Counted from the stretch's first letter, positions 18,579 through 27,252 are shown. The stretch: 64,000 nucleotides of DNA from Bizionia myxarmorum (GCF_008086205.1 NZ_VSKK01000004.1:124001-188000), one strand, 5' to 3'. Notes: generated by a model from the sequence alone, not told the origin. Numbers and translations: made by a program.

Positions 18579-20441
18579 ATGAAAGACCGCAAAACGCTAG
18601 ATTATATAAAAGAGGTATTAAAAAACATGCCTACGGATTGGTTAAATCTAACTACCCACAGACTGGATATTTACGATGAAAAATTGGCTAAAACACAATT
18701 CTTAGATCAGTTTGAATCTTTATTTGATGATAATAATTATGGAACATCGGCATTAAAAAAATTACCAACTGCTTATGATTATATCCGTTTAGGGCATCCA
18801 TTATCCAGCATTTTAGAATGGGGAATTGCCAATTTAAACAGTCTAAAATCAGAAAACGTTATTAGTTTTTCATCAAAAATAATTCCTGTTTTGGCCGTTT
18901 TAAGGACTAATTTATTAGAGAAAAAACAAACGCAAATTCTTTATACTGGAAGCTTACCTGAAAACTTTGATGCCGACATATTAGAACGTGTTTATGGCTA
19001 TAATATTGAACTCCAGAAAATTGAGAACAGTTCAGAAATTTCAAAATTTGATGGCAGTACTATTTTCATTTCCAATGATAATTCTGATTCACCCAACCAT
19101 GCAGAATTGGGCTTTTTTAATCTCAATCCAAATATTGACTTTTTCTTAAGTTTACACGATTCTTTGGGAAGCATTTTAATGGTGAATGGTGAGCAGAACG
19201 CACATTATATTTCCGATATTCAGCATGTAAGACGACGTGAAACCATTGCCATGACGCCTGCCGATTGCCTGATAGCTTTAAAACTGCTTACAGAGCAAAA
19301 GCCTTCTGAATCTGATAAGAATAAAGAAGCCAACAAAAAAAGTGTTGAAAATTCTATTCAGGATATCACGGGATCTAACACAAAAGCATTAGTAGCCTCT
19401 AGCGGATTATCTACGCAATACGCTATTATGATGGGTTTAATTGATGATGCTTTAGAAAACCATAAAGGTAAAGCCATTAAATTTATTGTGCCGCCAAACT
19501 GTTACGGTGGAACAAATGATCAGGCCAGACGCGTTGCTGATTGCCTAGATACTGTTGAAATTGTTGATTTATTAGTGGATGGCGATAATGATATGGTTCC
19601 GAGTATTGACAGCGTTTTAAACAAAATTGCACAGGAAAATGCCATTCCTTATATAATAGCCGAAATTCCAACAAACCCAAGAGTTGAAGTTCCAAATCTT
19701 CAACAATTGAAGGCTGTTTTAAGTAAAGAGCGTAAAACTTCCACAGGTGACATAGCAATTGATCCTGTTTTTATATTAGATCAAACCTTTTGTCCAAATG
19801 TGCACTTTCTTGGTGAAGGCGAAATTTTATCCGCGGTAAGAACACTTTCTTATGCTAGTGGATCAAAATTTCCAAGTGGCGGAAAATGTACAGCTGGCTA
19901 TGTAGTTGGAAATGAAAAAACGAAGGATTTAATGAAAAAAATTGAGTTGCATTTAAACCTTTGCGATAATGAAGCTACGGCCCTTCAATATGATATTTTA
20001 GCCAAACAATTACCATCCATGAATCAGCGAATTGCGAATGCTTATAAGAATACGCGCGAATTTGTGAACTTTATACATGAGGTTTTGCCAACGGCAAGAA
20101 TCAATTTTGTTTCAGATGAATTGGCTGAACACGGATTTACACCATCTGTTTTCTCTTTAGATCTTCCTACAAAAGGAAATACAGAAGCGGAAAAAGAGAC
20201 GTATAAAAGAGCCTTAAATTTAAAGCTCATTAATTTAATGATCACTGAAATTCCAGAAGAGAGTAAATTTTGTGTCAGTTATGGTCAATTAAAAGGTTGT
20301 TACTGGACCATTCCTGCAACCTCTACGCAAGGAACAACCAAGGAAGGTGATAAAGATTATATAGTTCGCGCCTCACTTTCACCAAATTTAGATTTGGAGC
20401 GTCATAAAAAAGTATTTTTAGATTTTGTAGAAAGCATATAA
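18579..20441 (+). CDS. PLP-dependent Cys/Met-metabolism-type enzyme with long N-terminal extension
   Basis: A 620-residue cytoplasmic protein. From about residue 265 it follows the fold-type I Cys/Met metabolism family: SSGLSTQYAIMMGL corresponds to the cofactor phosphate-binding loop; Asp401 in DQTFCP is the residue that normally reads DNTF; and Lys430 in SYASGSKFPSGGKC is the probable Schiff-base lysine. These families (cystathionine gamma-synthase, beta-lyase) are about 400 residues long, so roughly 240 N-terminal residues are extra. They contain a possible nucleotide- or substrate-binding-like alternation but no motif I recognise. The substrate is unknown; a sulfur amino acid is a guess from the family. 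Monocistronic with its own terminator. Confidence 0.75.
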   Translation: MKDRKTLDYIKEVLKNMPTDWLNLTTHRLDIYDEKLAKTQFLDQFESLFDDNNYGTSALKKLPTAYDYIRLGHPLSSILEWGIANLNSLKSENVISFSSKIIPVLAVLRTNLLEKKQTQILYTGSLPENFDADILERVYGYNIELQKIENSSEISKFDGSTIFISNDNSDSPNHAELGFFNLNPNIDFFLSLHDSLGSILMVNGEQNAHYISDIQHVRRRETIAMTPADCLIALKLLTEQKPSESDKNKEANKKSVENSIQDITGSNTKALVASSGLSTQYAIMMGLIDDALENHKGKAIKFIVPPNCYGGTNDQARRVADCLDTVEIVDLLVDGDNDMVPSIDSVLNKIAQENAIPYIIAEIPTNPRVEVPNLQQLKAVLSKERKTSTGDIAIDPVFILDQTFCPNVHFLGEGEILSAVRTLSYASGSKFPSGGKCTAGYVVGNEKTKDLMKKIELHLNLCDNEATALQYDILAKQLPSMNQRIANAYKNTREFVNFIHEVLPTARINFVSDELAEHGFTPSVFSLDLPTKGNTEAEKETYKRALNLKLINLMITEIPEESKFCVSYGQLKGCYWTIPATSTQGTTKEGDKDYIVRASLSPNLDLERHKKVFLDFVESI

Positions 20442-20444
20442 GTT

Positions 20445-20477
20445 TTGGGAGGTGTAAAAGCCTCCCAAATTTTTTTC
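20445..20477 (+). terminator. Intrinsic terminator after the PLP enzyme
   Basis: TTGGGAGG (20445-20452) pairs with CCTCCCAA (20461-20468) around an 8-base loop and is followed by a seven-T run. Confidence 0.88.
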
Positions 20478-20562
20478 TGTTTGTTCTAAAATGAAATCTT
20501 TTATTATTTCAAAGGTTATAACTATATTATTAACCTAAATAAAAACCATTCCGCATTTATGC

Positions 20563-20570
20563 TATCTTTG
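20563..20570 (+). promoter_or_regulatory. Bacteroidota -7 box TATCTTTG
   Basis: TAnnTTTG match 17 bases before the ATG of the dihydrouridine synthase gene. It implies a leader of about ten bases. Confidence 0.6.
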
Positions 20571-20587
20571 CCCAACTAAATAACAAG

Positions 20588-21541
20588 ATGGCTTTTACAC
20601 TACTCTCATCACCTTTACAAGGTTTTACAGATTTCAGGTTCCGTAATGCTTTTCACCACTATTTCGGAGGAATTGACACCTTTTACGCGCCTTACATTAG
20701 ATTAAATGGAAAGTTGAAAATCAAGCAATCATATCAAAATGATTTAGCACCGGAAAACAACGCGACTTTAGAGGTTATTCCGCAAGTTATTGCCAACGAC
20801 CCTGACGAGTTTTTATTTGTAGCCAAATATGTTCAAAGTTTAGGCTACAAAGAATTAAACTGGAATTTAGGTTGCCCCTATCCGATGGTTACTAAATCGG
20901 GAATGGGCTCTGGTTTAATTTGCAATCCCAGCAGAATTGATGAGGTTTTACACAAAGCACATAACGAAACGGATATTATAGTTTCCATGAAAATGCGCAT
21001 GGGTTATGAAAATGCAGAAGAAATTTTAAACGCTTTCCCTATTTTAGATACATATCCACTTAAAAATATCGCCATACACGCCCGAATTGGAAAGCAACTG
21101 TATAAAGGCCCTGTAGATTTAGATGCTTTTGAAAAATGCATTATCAGCACCAAGCACAAATTGTATTATAACGGTGATATTATTAGCGTTTCTGCGTTTA
21201 AAGCGATTCAAGAACGCTTTCCACAAATTGATCATTTTATGATTGGTCGTGGTTTAATTGCCGATCCATTTTTGCCAAGCATGATTAAGAATAACACCAC
21301 AGAATATCCTGAAAATCGCTGGTCTATTTTTTCAGAATTTCATAATACTATTTACCAGCAATACGATGAATATTTAACGGGACCAACACCCATAAAAATG
21401 AAAATGCTTGGGTTTTGGGAGTTCTTTGCCCAATCCACCTCCAATCCGCAGAAAGCATACAAAGCCATAAAAAAGGCTGGTAATCCAGTGAAATATAAAC
21501 AAGCGGTGGACCAAATAATACAGGCGGAAATTAAATCATAA
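20588..21541 (+). CDS. tRNA-dihydrouridine synthase family protein
   Basis: FMN-dependent reduction of uridine in tRNA D-loops, 317 residues. FMN barrel landmarks: LLSSPLQGFTDFRFRNAF at the start; LNWNLGCPYPMVTKSGMGSG with the catalytic Cys; VSMKMRMGYE with the RMG core; AIHARIGKQLYKG; and IGRGLIADP. Which of DusA/B/C it matches cannot be decided here; it lacks the long C-terminal extension seen in DusB. It is followed 12 bases later by a small membrane protein gene in the same transcript. Confidence 0.9.
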   Translation: MAFTLLSSPLQGFTDFRFRNAFHHYFGGIDTFYAPYIRLNGKLKIKQSYQNDLAPENNATLEVIPQVIANDPDEFLFVAKYVQSLGYKELNWNLGCPYPMVTKSGMGSGLICNPSRIDEVLHKAHNETDIIVSMKMRMGYENAEEILNAFPILDTYPLKNIAIHARIGKQLYKGPVDLDAFEKCIISTKHKLYYNGDIISVSAFKAIQERFPQIDHFMIGRGLIADPFLPSMIKNNTTEYPENRWSIFSEFHNTIYQQYDEYLTGPTPIKMKMLGFWEFFAQSTSNPQKAYKAIKKAGNPVKYKQAVDQIIQAEIKS

Positions 21542-21553
21542 ATACCAGCCCTA

Positions 21554-21979
21554 ATGAAAATCAGATTTAAGAAAAAGACACTTTATGTCAAATTAATGCT
21601 CGGTATCATTTGGACTGGACTGGGCGTTTTTTTAATATTAGAAGATGACGCTTCAAAATGGTTTGATTACGGCTATTTAGTTCTTGGAATCGCATATCTT
21701 GGAATTTACTCTTTTGATTTAACCTATCAATATTTAACCATTGAAAACGGAACCATCCGAAAAAATGGACTACACGGATTTGGAAAAAAAATTAAGCTAA
21801 ATGACATTAATTGGATTAAAAAATACGCAGGAGAATATACGCTTATATCAGCAACCAAACAATTGAAAATAAACACCGAAATCCTTGATGAAAAATCACT
21901 TCAAGATTTAAATAGCGTATTAGAAAAACTTAATTTACCTTCAGATAAAACACCATTTCAACCAAGTAATCTCGTGTAA
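21554..21979 (+). CDS. Small two-helix membrane protein
   Basis: 141 residues with no clear family. Two hydrophobic helices (about residues 14-30 and 38-58: LMLGIIWTGLGVFLIL and YGYLVLGIAYLGIYSF) are followed by an 80-residue soluble domain whose strand pattern (YQYLTIENGTIRKNG, then IKLNDINWIKKYAGEYTLIS) resembles a bacterial PH-like domain. It lies directly after the dihydrouridine synthase gene and probably shares its promoter. No function can be given. Confidence 0.65.
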   Translation: MKIRFKKKTLYVKLMLGIIWTGLGVFLILEDDASKWFDYGYLVLGIAYLGIYSFDLTYQYLTIENGTIRKNGLHGFGKKIKLNDINWIKKYAGEYTLISATKQLKINTEILDEKSLQDLNSVLEKLNLPSDKTPFQPSNLV

Positions 21980-22028
21980 TTTTAAAACAAAATATCCAAA
22001 TGTTTATAATTTATTACGCGTTCTACCC

Positions 22029-22036
22029 TATTTTTG
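22029..22036 (+). promoter_or_regulatory. Possible -7 box TATTTTTG
   Basis: TAnnTTTG match 79 bases before the GTG start at 22115. Plausible promoter of the flavin monooxygenase gene. Confidence 0.4.
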
Positions 22037-22114
22037 AAAATCCTAAATGCCCACATAAATTAGCTTCGCAACTATTTTATGAATAGAAATCAATATTAGG
22101 TAAAAACTAAAGAA

Positions 22115-23572
22115 GTGAATACAGAAGAAGAAGATGCTGTTTGTTGGACTATTTGTCCAGAATGCCATGGACGCGGCAAAAAAAGGCGAAGACTGCGCAA
22201 GAAAGTGCGACTCCGTTACCAAATGGATCTCGATTTATTTGAAAAATCCAATGGTCAAGGCATCGCTCCTATTCGTCCGAAAGGCCATTTAGATGCTTGC
22301 TCAAACTGCTATGGATGTGGACTCATTCAGGCTAGTAAAAATTCTATTCCTAATACAGAAGACTTCCCACATATTGCGATTATCGGCGGCGGTATTGGCG
22401 GCGTTGCTTTAGCAGTCGCTTGTTTACACCGCGGAATTCCGTTTACATTATATGAACGTGACGCGGATTTCAACGCGCGCTCCCAAGGTTACGGCCTCAC
22501 CTTGCAGCAGGCTCATAAAGCTATTGAAGGCTTGGGTATTTTTTCCTTAAAAGAAGGCATTATTTCTACCAGACATGTCGTGCATACCACCGATGGGAAA
22601 ATTATTGGCGAATGGGGCATGAGAAAATGGCTAGATTCTAATATAAAAACATCTCCAAAACGAACCAATGTGCATATTGCCAGACAAGCTTTACGTTTAG
22701 AGTTGTTGGAGCAACTTGGGGGCTATAATGCGGTTGAATGGGGACATCAATTAATAGATATTAATAAGAATAAAAATGAACCTGTAACATTAAAATTTCA
22801 GGTTGCTGGAGAAATCAAGTATGCCAAAGCCGATCTTGTTGTTGGAGCGGATGGTATTCGAAGCGCCGTAAGAAACCTGATGCTGGGTGATGCGGTTTCG
22901 CCTTTACGGTATTTAGAATGCATGGTTATATTAGGCATTTGTTCTTTAGCCGCTTTAGAGAATTTAGATTGTACGTTATTAGATTCAGAAACGGTATTTC
23001 AAACAGCAAATGGACACGATCGGATATACATCATGCCTTATAACGCCGATTCTGTGATGTGGCAATTAAGTTTCCCTATTTCAGAAAAAAAAGCCAAAGC
23101 ATTAAGCACTAAAGGTACTGAAGCTTTAAAAAAAGAAGCCATTCGTAGAACGCAATGGCATGATCCCATTCCTCAAATTTTAGCAGCAACTCAAGAATCC
23201 CAAATTTCGGGCTATCCCGTTTATGATCGTGAATTATTAAAGCCCGAATCATTAAATACATTAGGCCCAATAACGCTTATTGGTGATGCCGCGCACCCTA
23301 TGAGTCCGTTTAAAGGCCAAGGTGCAAATCAGGCGTTATTAGATGCTTTGTCTTTGGCCAGAGAAATTTTTAGTGGCTGCAAACCGTCGTCTGGATGGCG
23401 AGATGTCGGAATTCGTGAACGTGTTCTAAAAACATTTGAATCTGAAATGTTAGAACGCAGCGCTTCTAAAGTTAATGATTCTGCCGAAGCAGCTCAATTT
23501 TTACATACCGAAATTGTACTTCATGAAGGTGATGAACCGCGAGGACGTTGTTTAAAAAGAAAAGATTCATAG
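22115..23572 (+). CDS. FAD-dependent monooxygenase with N-terminal DnaJ-like zinc finger
   Basis: 485 residues in two parts. Residues 8-70 hold two CxxCxGxG/CxxCxGCG knuckles, CPECHGRG and CSNCYGCG, as in the zinc finger of DnaJ, separated by a very basic stretch (KKRRRLRKKVRLRYQ). From residue 85 there is a class A flavin monooxygenase (PHBH/UbiH family): IAIIGGGIGGVALAVACL for FAD ADP; VVGADGIRSAVR with the DG motif; and TLIGDAAHPMSPFKGQGAN with the GD motif and helix. The start is GTG at 22115; no better ATG lies upstream in frame. The monooxygenase part is intact and looks active. The substrate is unknown. The zinc finger is a rare addition and may mediate protein or nucleic-acid binding. 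Confidence 0.82.
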   Translation: MNTEEEDAVCWTICPECHGRGKKRRRLRKKVRLRYQMDLDLFEKSNGQGIAPIRPKGHLDACSNCYGCGLIQASKNSIPNTEDFPHIAIIGGGIGGVALAVACLHRGIPFTLYERDADFNARSQGYGLTLQQAHKAIEGLGIFSLKEGIISTRHVVHTTDGKIIGEWGMRKWLDSNIKTSPKRTNVHIARQALRLELLEQLGGYNAVEWGHQLIDINKNKNEPVTLKFQVAGEIKYAKADLVVGADGIRSAVRNLMLGDAVSPLRYLECMVILGICSLAALENLDCTLLDSETVFQTANGHDRIYIMPYNADSVMWQLSFPISEKKAKALSTKGTEALKKEAIRRTQWHDPIPQILAATQESQISGYPVYDRELLKPESLNTLGPITLIGDAAHPMSPFKGQGANQALLDALSLAREIFSGCKPSSGWRDVGIRERVLKTFESEMLERSASKVNDSAEAAQFLHTEIVLHEGDEPRGRCLKRKDS

Positions 23573-23717
23573 TTATATTATCCTTCTACAAGCTTTAGGT
23601 TTTCACAACTTTATCATTTTTAAAAGTAAAATGGGTTAAATGAAACAACCTCAAATACTTGATAATATATCTAGTAAAGCAATGCAGGCTTGAATAAATC
23701 CAACTTCGGTTATAGGA

Positions 23718-23725
23718 TAAATTTG
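23718..23725 (+). promoter_or_regulatory. Possible -7 box TAAATTTG
   Basis: TAnnTTTG match about 80 bases before the TTG start of the GMC oxidoreductase gene. Confidence 0.4.
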
Positions 23726-23805
23726 TATATTAGAACACTTTCGGTTGGTAACATTTATCCCGAAAATGAACGCTCATTACATGAGCATTTTAAAATAAAA
23801 ACCAA

Positions 23806-25425
23806 TTGGAAAGACGAACTTTTATAAAAATCACATCAGCATCAAGTGCTGCAATTCTGGCATCAAGTGCTTTTGGCATTAATTTACAACTCGATCATAT
23901 GGAAGAAAATATTGAAAATTTAGTCATTGGTTCCGGATATGGTGGCGCTGTTGCAGCTTTGCGCCTTACCCAAGCTGGCAAAAAAGTGGTGATGCTAGAA
24001 ATGGGTTTAGACTGGGAAAAAGATGATGGCAAACACAAACCATTCTCGGATTTAATTACACCAAAAAATAATTCCACCTGGTTGAAAAAATCATCTCAAG
24101 CACCCATGATGAACATTGCCCATTTTAATAGAAAATTTACAGGTGTTCTAGACCGCTTGGATTTTGAAAACATAAAAGTGTATGCTGGACGTGGCGTTGG
24201 TGGCGGTTCGCTAGTGAATGGCGGCATGGCGGTACAACCTAAAAAAGCCTACTTTCAGGAAATATTTCCAGATTTAAACGTCGATAAATTTTGGAATACC
24301 TATTTTCCTTTAGCTCAAAAAGAGCTGGACGTAAATGAAATTCCAGACGACTATTACGAGCAATCACCCTATTATAAGTTTGCACGCGTTGGAGAAAGCG
24401 AAGCACATAAAGCCGGCTTTGAAACGGTACGCGTACCGAACGTGTATTCGTTTGAGTATATGAAGAAAGAAGAAGCGGGCGAAGTGCCAAAATCCGCTTT
24501 AGGAAAAGAAGTTATTTACGGTAATAACCACGGCAAGCAAAGCCTGGAAAAAACCTATTTAAAAAAAGCGCTTAAAACAGGACTCTTAATCATACAAGAC
24601 CTGCACCGTGTTGATTATGTAGAAGAAACAAAAAATGGTTATGCCGTTTATGTAGATATTATTGATACCGCAGGATTAGTTATTGCCAAGAAAACCATTA
24701 ACTGCAAAAAACTTTTTCTAAATGCAGGAAGTATGGGTACTACCAAACTTTTACTGACTTCTATGCATAAAGGAAAAATGACCAATTTTGATGCTAGCGT
24801 AGGAAGTAATTGGGGAAATAACGGAAACGTTATGACAGGCAGAAATATGGTAAATACGCTTTTTAACCGCGTTGAAAATGACGCCACCGATGCTAATTTT
24901 AGTACCGGTACAGGTTCAAAACAATCCACTATTCCTGTTTCAGGAGTAGACAATTGGGAAGATAAAAAGCATGCATTCTTTGCGGAAATTTCGCCATTAC
25001 CAATGGGTCTGGAAGTTTATACCGCCTTATATTTAATAATTAATAAAGTACCAGTTCCTGGCCGAATTTCTTATGATCCTTCTCTAGACGATATTCGCGT
25101 CCATTGGGAAGAAAAAAACTTTAAACATACTGTTAAAAACGCCAAATATTTTATTAAAAAAATGAATAAAGCCAATGGCGGCACACCCTCCGGATTATTA
25201 TGGAAAGGTGGTTACGGACCAGATATTTGTTACCATCCACTTGGCGGCGCCGTTATAGGAAAAACAACGGATCTTTTTGGGCGTGTTAAAGGCTATAAAA
25301 ATCTGTACATAACAGATGGTGCTTTAGTTCCGGCAAGTATTGGGGTAAATCCGTTTCTAACTATAACAGCCCTTGCGGAATATTGCATGGAAGAAATTAT
25401 AAAAACCGATTTTTCAGAAGATTAA
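23806..25425 (+). CDS. GMC oxidoreductase, class I cholesterol-oxidase-like, with Tat-type leader
   Basis: Flavin oxidase, 539 residues. The leader ERRTFIKITSASSAAILAS has twin arginines and a hydrophobic core, so export after folding is likely. FAD-binding VIGSGYGGAVAALRL and GRGVGGGSLVNGGMAVQP follow. The C-terminal part matches class I cholesterol oxidases closely: YHPLGGAVIGKTTDLFGRV carries the active-site His, and SIGVNPFLTITALAEYCM carries the conserved Asn. The start is TTG at 23806; no ATG fits before the leader. It follows the monooxygenase gene with a 233-base gap, so it may be independently transcribed. Sterol or another secondary alcohol as substrate is inference. Confidence 0.85.
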   Translation: MERRTFIKITSASSAAILASSAFGINLQLDHMEENIENLVIGSGYGGAVAALRLTQAGKKVVMLEMGLDWEKDDGKHKPFSDLITPKNNSTWLKKSSQAPMMNIAHFNRKFTGVLDRLDFENIKVYAGRGVGGGSLVNGGMAVQPKKAYFQEIFPDLNVDKFWNTYFPLAQKELDVNEIPDDYYEQSPYYKFARVGESEAHKAGFETVRVPNVYSFEYMKKEEAGEVPKSALGKEVIYGNNHGKQSLEKTYLKKALKTGLLIIQDLHRVDYVEETKNGYAVYVDIIDTAGLVIAKKTINCKKLFLNAGSMGTTKLLLTSMHKGKMTNFDASVGSNWGNNGNVMTGRNMVNTLFNRVENDATDANFSTGTGSKQSTIPVSGVDNWEDKKHAFFAEISPLPMGLEVYTALYLIINKVPVPGRISYDPSLDDIRVHWEEKNFKHTVKNAKYFIKKMNKANGGTPSGLLWKGGYGPDICYHPLGGAVIGKTTDLFGRVKGYKNLYITDGALVPASIGVNPFLTITALAEYCMEEIIKTDFSED

Positions 25426-25564
25426 AACACTCGTAAATCATTGCAATATAAATAGTTATATGATGTTTCGAGCAATAAGACCATTCAACAATTCATCGTT
25501 TTTATAAAATTTAGATTTACTATCTTGGCGTTATAACATGGATATAAACAATTGTCTATATATA

Positions 25565-25579
25565 ATTGTTGGCAACAAT
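25565..25579 (+). repeat. Left boundary of cassette-like unit 1: inverted repeat ATTGTTG-G-CAACAAT
   Basis: A 7-1-7 palindrome. Its part GTTGGCAACA (25568-25577) is the exact reverse complement of TGTTGCCAAC at 26361-26370, just past the stop of the gene it encloses. The pattern GTTNNNN at the left and NNNNAAC at the right matches the R' and R'' ends of an integron cassette. Confidence 0.55.
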
Positions 25580-25595
25580 ATGAAAACCGAAAACA

Positions 25596-26354
25596 TTGAG
25601 ATTTAAAACAATATTTTTCATATCAATATTTTTTTGCATTTTTTCCACATTTGGACAACAGTCTTTAAGCGGAAAAACTATCGACCAATTTTTCGACAGT
25701 GCAATAGGAATTACAATATTCGACCAAGACACAACCAAAATCGGGCAGTCTGACTTGAATGGGTATTTCCAAATTAAATTACCCAAAAAAACGGATAAAT
25801 TAATTTTTGCTGGAGTTGGCTATGAATGGGCAACTATTACAATTTCAAAAGAATGTGAAAACCTAGAGATAATTCTGTTTTTGGATTCTACTTATGATTT
25901 TATGTCACCTAAAAAAGTTGACAGACTTCGAATGAAAGAATTTGAAAAATTAACCGAGTTACACTCTCAAGCATACCAAAAAGGACTTTTTAAAACCGAA
26001 AAACCTTGTGTTAGGCGAAAGTTTGAACCTTACTTTACGGAACTTGACGAAATTCGTCGACAACAAAAATTGACCAAGAAACACATTAAAACAAAATTTA
26101 AAGAACTAAAAATTGGAGATTCTATAAAAGTTCCAACTCAAACTTGGTCAGCTTACACAGATGGAACTGACTTTGGTTGTCTTATTTCTGGAATGGTCAT
26201 TGAGAAAAATAAGAAAAAAAGTGGTTACAATTTGATTATAAAAGTAACTGACAATCTTTGTGAAAAAGACAAGGCAACTTATAACGGAAATCTAGTTGAA
26301 ATTGGGGATTCGATTACACACAATATGAAATATTATAAAATAATAACTGAATAA
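25596..26354 (+). CDS. Secreted protein with carboxypeptidase-regulatory-like domain (cassette-like gene 1)
   Basis: 252 residues. A signal peptide (FKTIFFISIFFCIFSTFGQ) is followed by a short beta-sandwich segment of the CarboxypepD_reg-like kind (LSGKTIDQFFDSAIGITIFD, then IGQSDLNGYFQIKLPKKT). The remaining 150 residues are charged with no recognised domain. The only plausible start is TTG at 25596, because an upstream ATG at 25580 is out of frame and stops after eight codons. The gene is enclosed by a private 10-bp inverted repeat, with the right copy 7 bases after the stop. That suggests it was acquired as a unit. Function unknown. Confidence 0.68.
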   Translation: MRFKTIFFISIFFCIFSTFGQQSLSGKTIDQFFDSAIGITIFDQDTTKIGQSDLNGYFQIKLPKKTDKLIFAGVGYEWATITISKECENLEIILFLDSTYDFMSPKKVDRLRMKEFEKLTELHSQAYQKGLFKTEKPCVRRKFEPYFTELDEIRRQQKLTKKHIKTKFKELKIGDSIKVPTQTWSAYTDGTDFGCLISGMVIEKNKKKSGYNLIIKVTDNLCEKDKATYNGNLVEIGDSITHNMKYYKIITE

Positions 26355-26360
26355 AAATAC

Positions 26361-26495
26361 TGTTGCCAACACCGGCTATAGTTCACTGCTAGGTAGTTTT
26401 TCCTTCGGAAAAACCACGCAAGCGTGAATGGTCAGTTTTTATTTACTAAATTTATTGCTTGACCAACGCAGCAAACCATAGCCAACAACGTTAGC
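26361..26495 (+). repeat. attC-like structured element 1
   Basis: Begins TGTTGCCAAC-ACC and ends AACAACGTTAGC. Outer arms GGCTATAGTT (26374-26383) and AACCATAGCC (26474-26483) pair at nine of ten positions, and CTGC and GCAG extend the stem. Inside are a perfect hairpin GTTTTTCC-TTC-GGAAAAAC (26396-26414), a second CACGC-AA-GCGTG, and TGGTCA/TGACCA. The layout (short conserved ends, long imperfect stem, variable middle) is that of an integron attC site. The terminal GTTAGCT belongs to the next unit. Confidence 0.55.
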
Positions 26496-26522
26496 TTTAA
26501 TTTAACACAAAAACGGAAAATT

Positions 26523-26900
26523 ATGAAAACAAAGAATATTTTACTAGGAATTTTATCTTTAATTACTTTTGCTACTTACGCACAAACTGAAAAGAGTCAA
26601 AAGGTAGAATCAAAAACTGCTGTAACGGAATTAAAAGTTGAAACGGAAAATCTTGACGAATTAAAAAACTTTGACTGGAATATGGTTAAGGAAATGTTTG
26701 AAGAAAACGATTCTGAACAAGAAATCACTCTTGCATTTGCGTACGTAAACAAATCTGAAATTGATAAATCGAAAGTTCGAGTTGACAACTTTGAAATGAA
26801 ATTAACCGGAAAGAAAGCTGATTTAGATAAAATGACTTCAAGACTGAAAAAATCATTCGAAAAGTTAGACGAAATTGATAGACAAAAAATAAAAAACTAA
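26523..26900 (+). CDS. Small secreted protein (cassette-like gene 2)
   Basis: 125 residues. A signal peptide (NILLGILSLITFATYAQ, cleavage after Ala-Gln) is followed by a highly charged Lys/Glu-rich sequence that is probably helical, with no known domain. GTTAGCTTTA at 26490-26499 lies before the gene, and its exact complement TAAAGCTAAC starts at the stop codon (26898-26907), so this gene also has its own flanking repeat. Not recognised. Confidence 0.6.
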   Translation: MKTKNILLGILSLITFATYAQTEKSQKVESKTAVTELKVETENLDELKNFDWNMVKEMFEENDSEQEITLAFAYVNKSEIDKSKVRVDNFEMKLTGKKADLDKMTSRLKKSFEKLDEIDRQKIKN

Positions 26901-26950
26901 AGCTAACACCAGTTAAAACTAATGGCTTGTCGTAGTTTACGCACAACAAT
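26898..26950 (+). repeat. attC-like element 2, 5' half only
   Basis: TAAAGCTAAC-ACC followed by AGTTAAAACTAATGGCTTGTCG lines up with the opening of elements 1 and 3 (AACACC, eight or nine variable bases, then TAxTGGCT). The complementary right half with an AACAACGTT end is absent, so the array seems to break off here. Confidence 0.45.
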
Positions 26951-27036
26951 CCGCGCTCACAAACAGGCAACTATTCTTACACCAAATGTTTAAATTTATA
27001 ATAAAGTAATATTTACCAAAATTAAAAATTAAAAAT

Positions 27037-27252
27037 ATGGACGTAATACTAAATGACACTTCTTATAGTTTCATAATCTGGCAAATCACTTTAACTTTAA
27101 TTATTGCCTTGTGGCTCTATTCCCTAATTGACATTTTAAAAAACAGTTTTGATAAGAACGATAAAATTATTTGGATTTTGGTGGTTATATTAATTCCCAT
27201 TATCGGATCTATTCTATACTTGTTTATAGGACGAAAACTTAATTTAAGTTAA
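27037..27252 (+). CDS. Two-helix membrane protein, phospholipase-D-N-terminal-like
   Basis: 71 residues with two membrane helices: IIWQITLTLIIALWLYSLID and IIWILVVILIPIIGSILYLF. The second helix and the ending GSILYLFIGRK match the PLDc_N domain that precedes cardiolipin synthases but is also found as a free small protein in Bacteroidota. No catalytic domain is attached. It lies just past the broken second attC-like element. Confidence 0.7.
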   Translation: MDVILNDTSYSFIIWQITLTLIIALWLYSLIDILKNSFDKNDKIIWILVVILIPIIGSILYLFIGRKLNLS

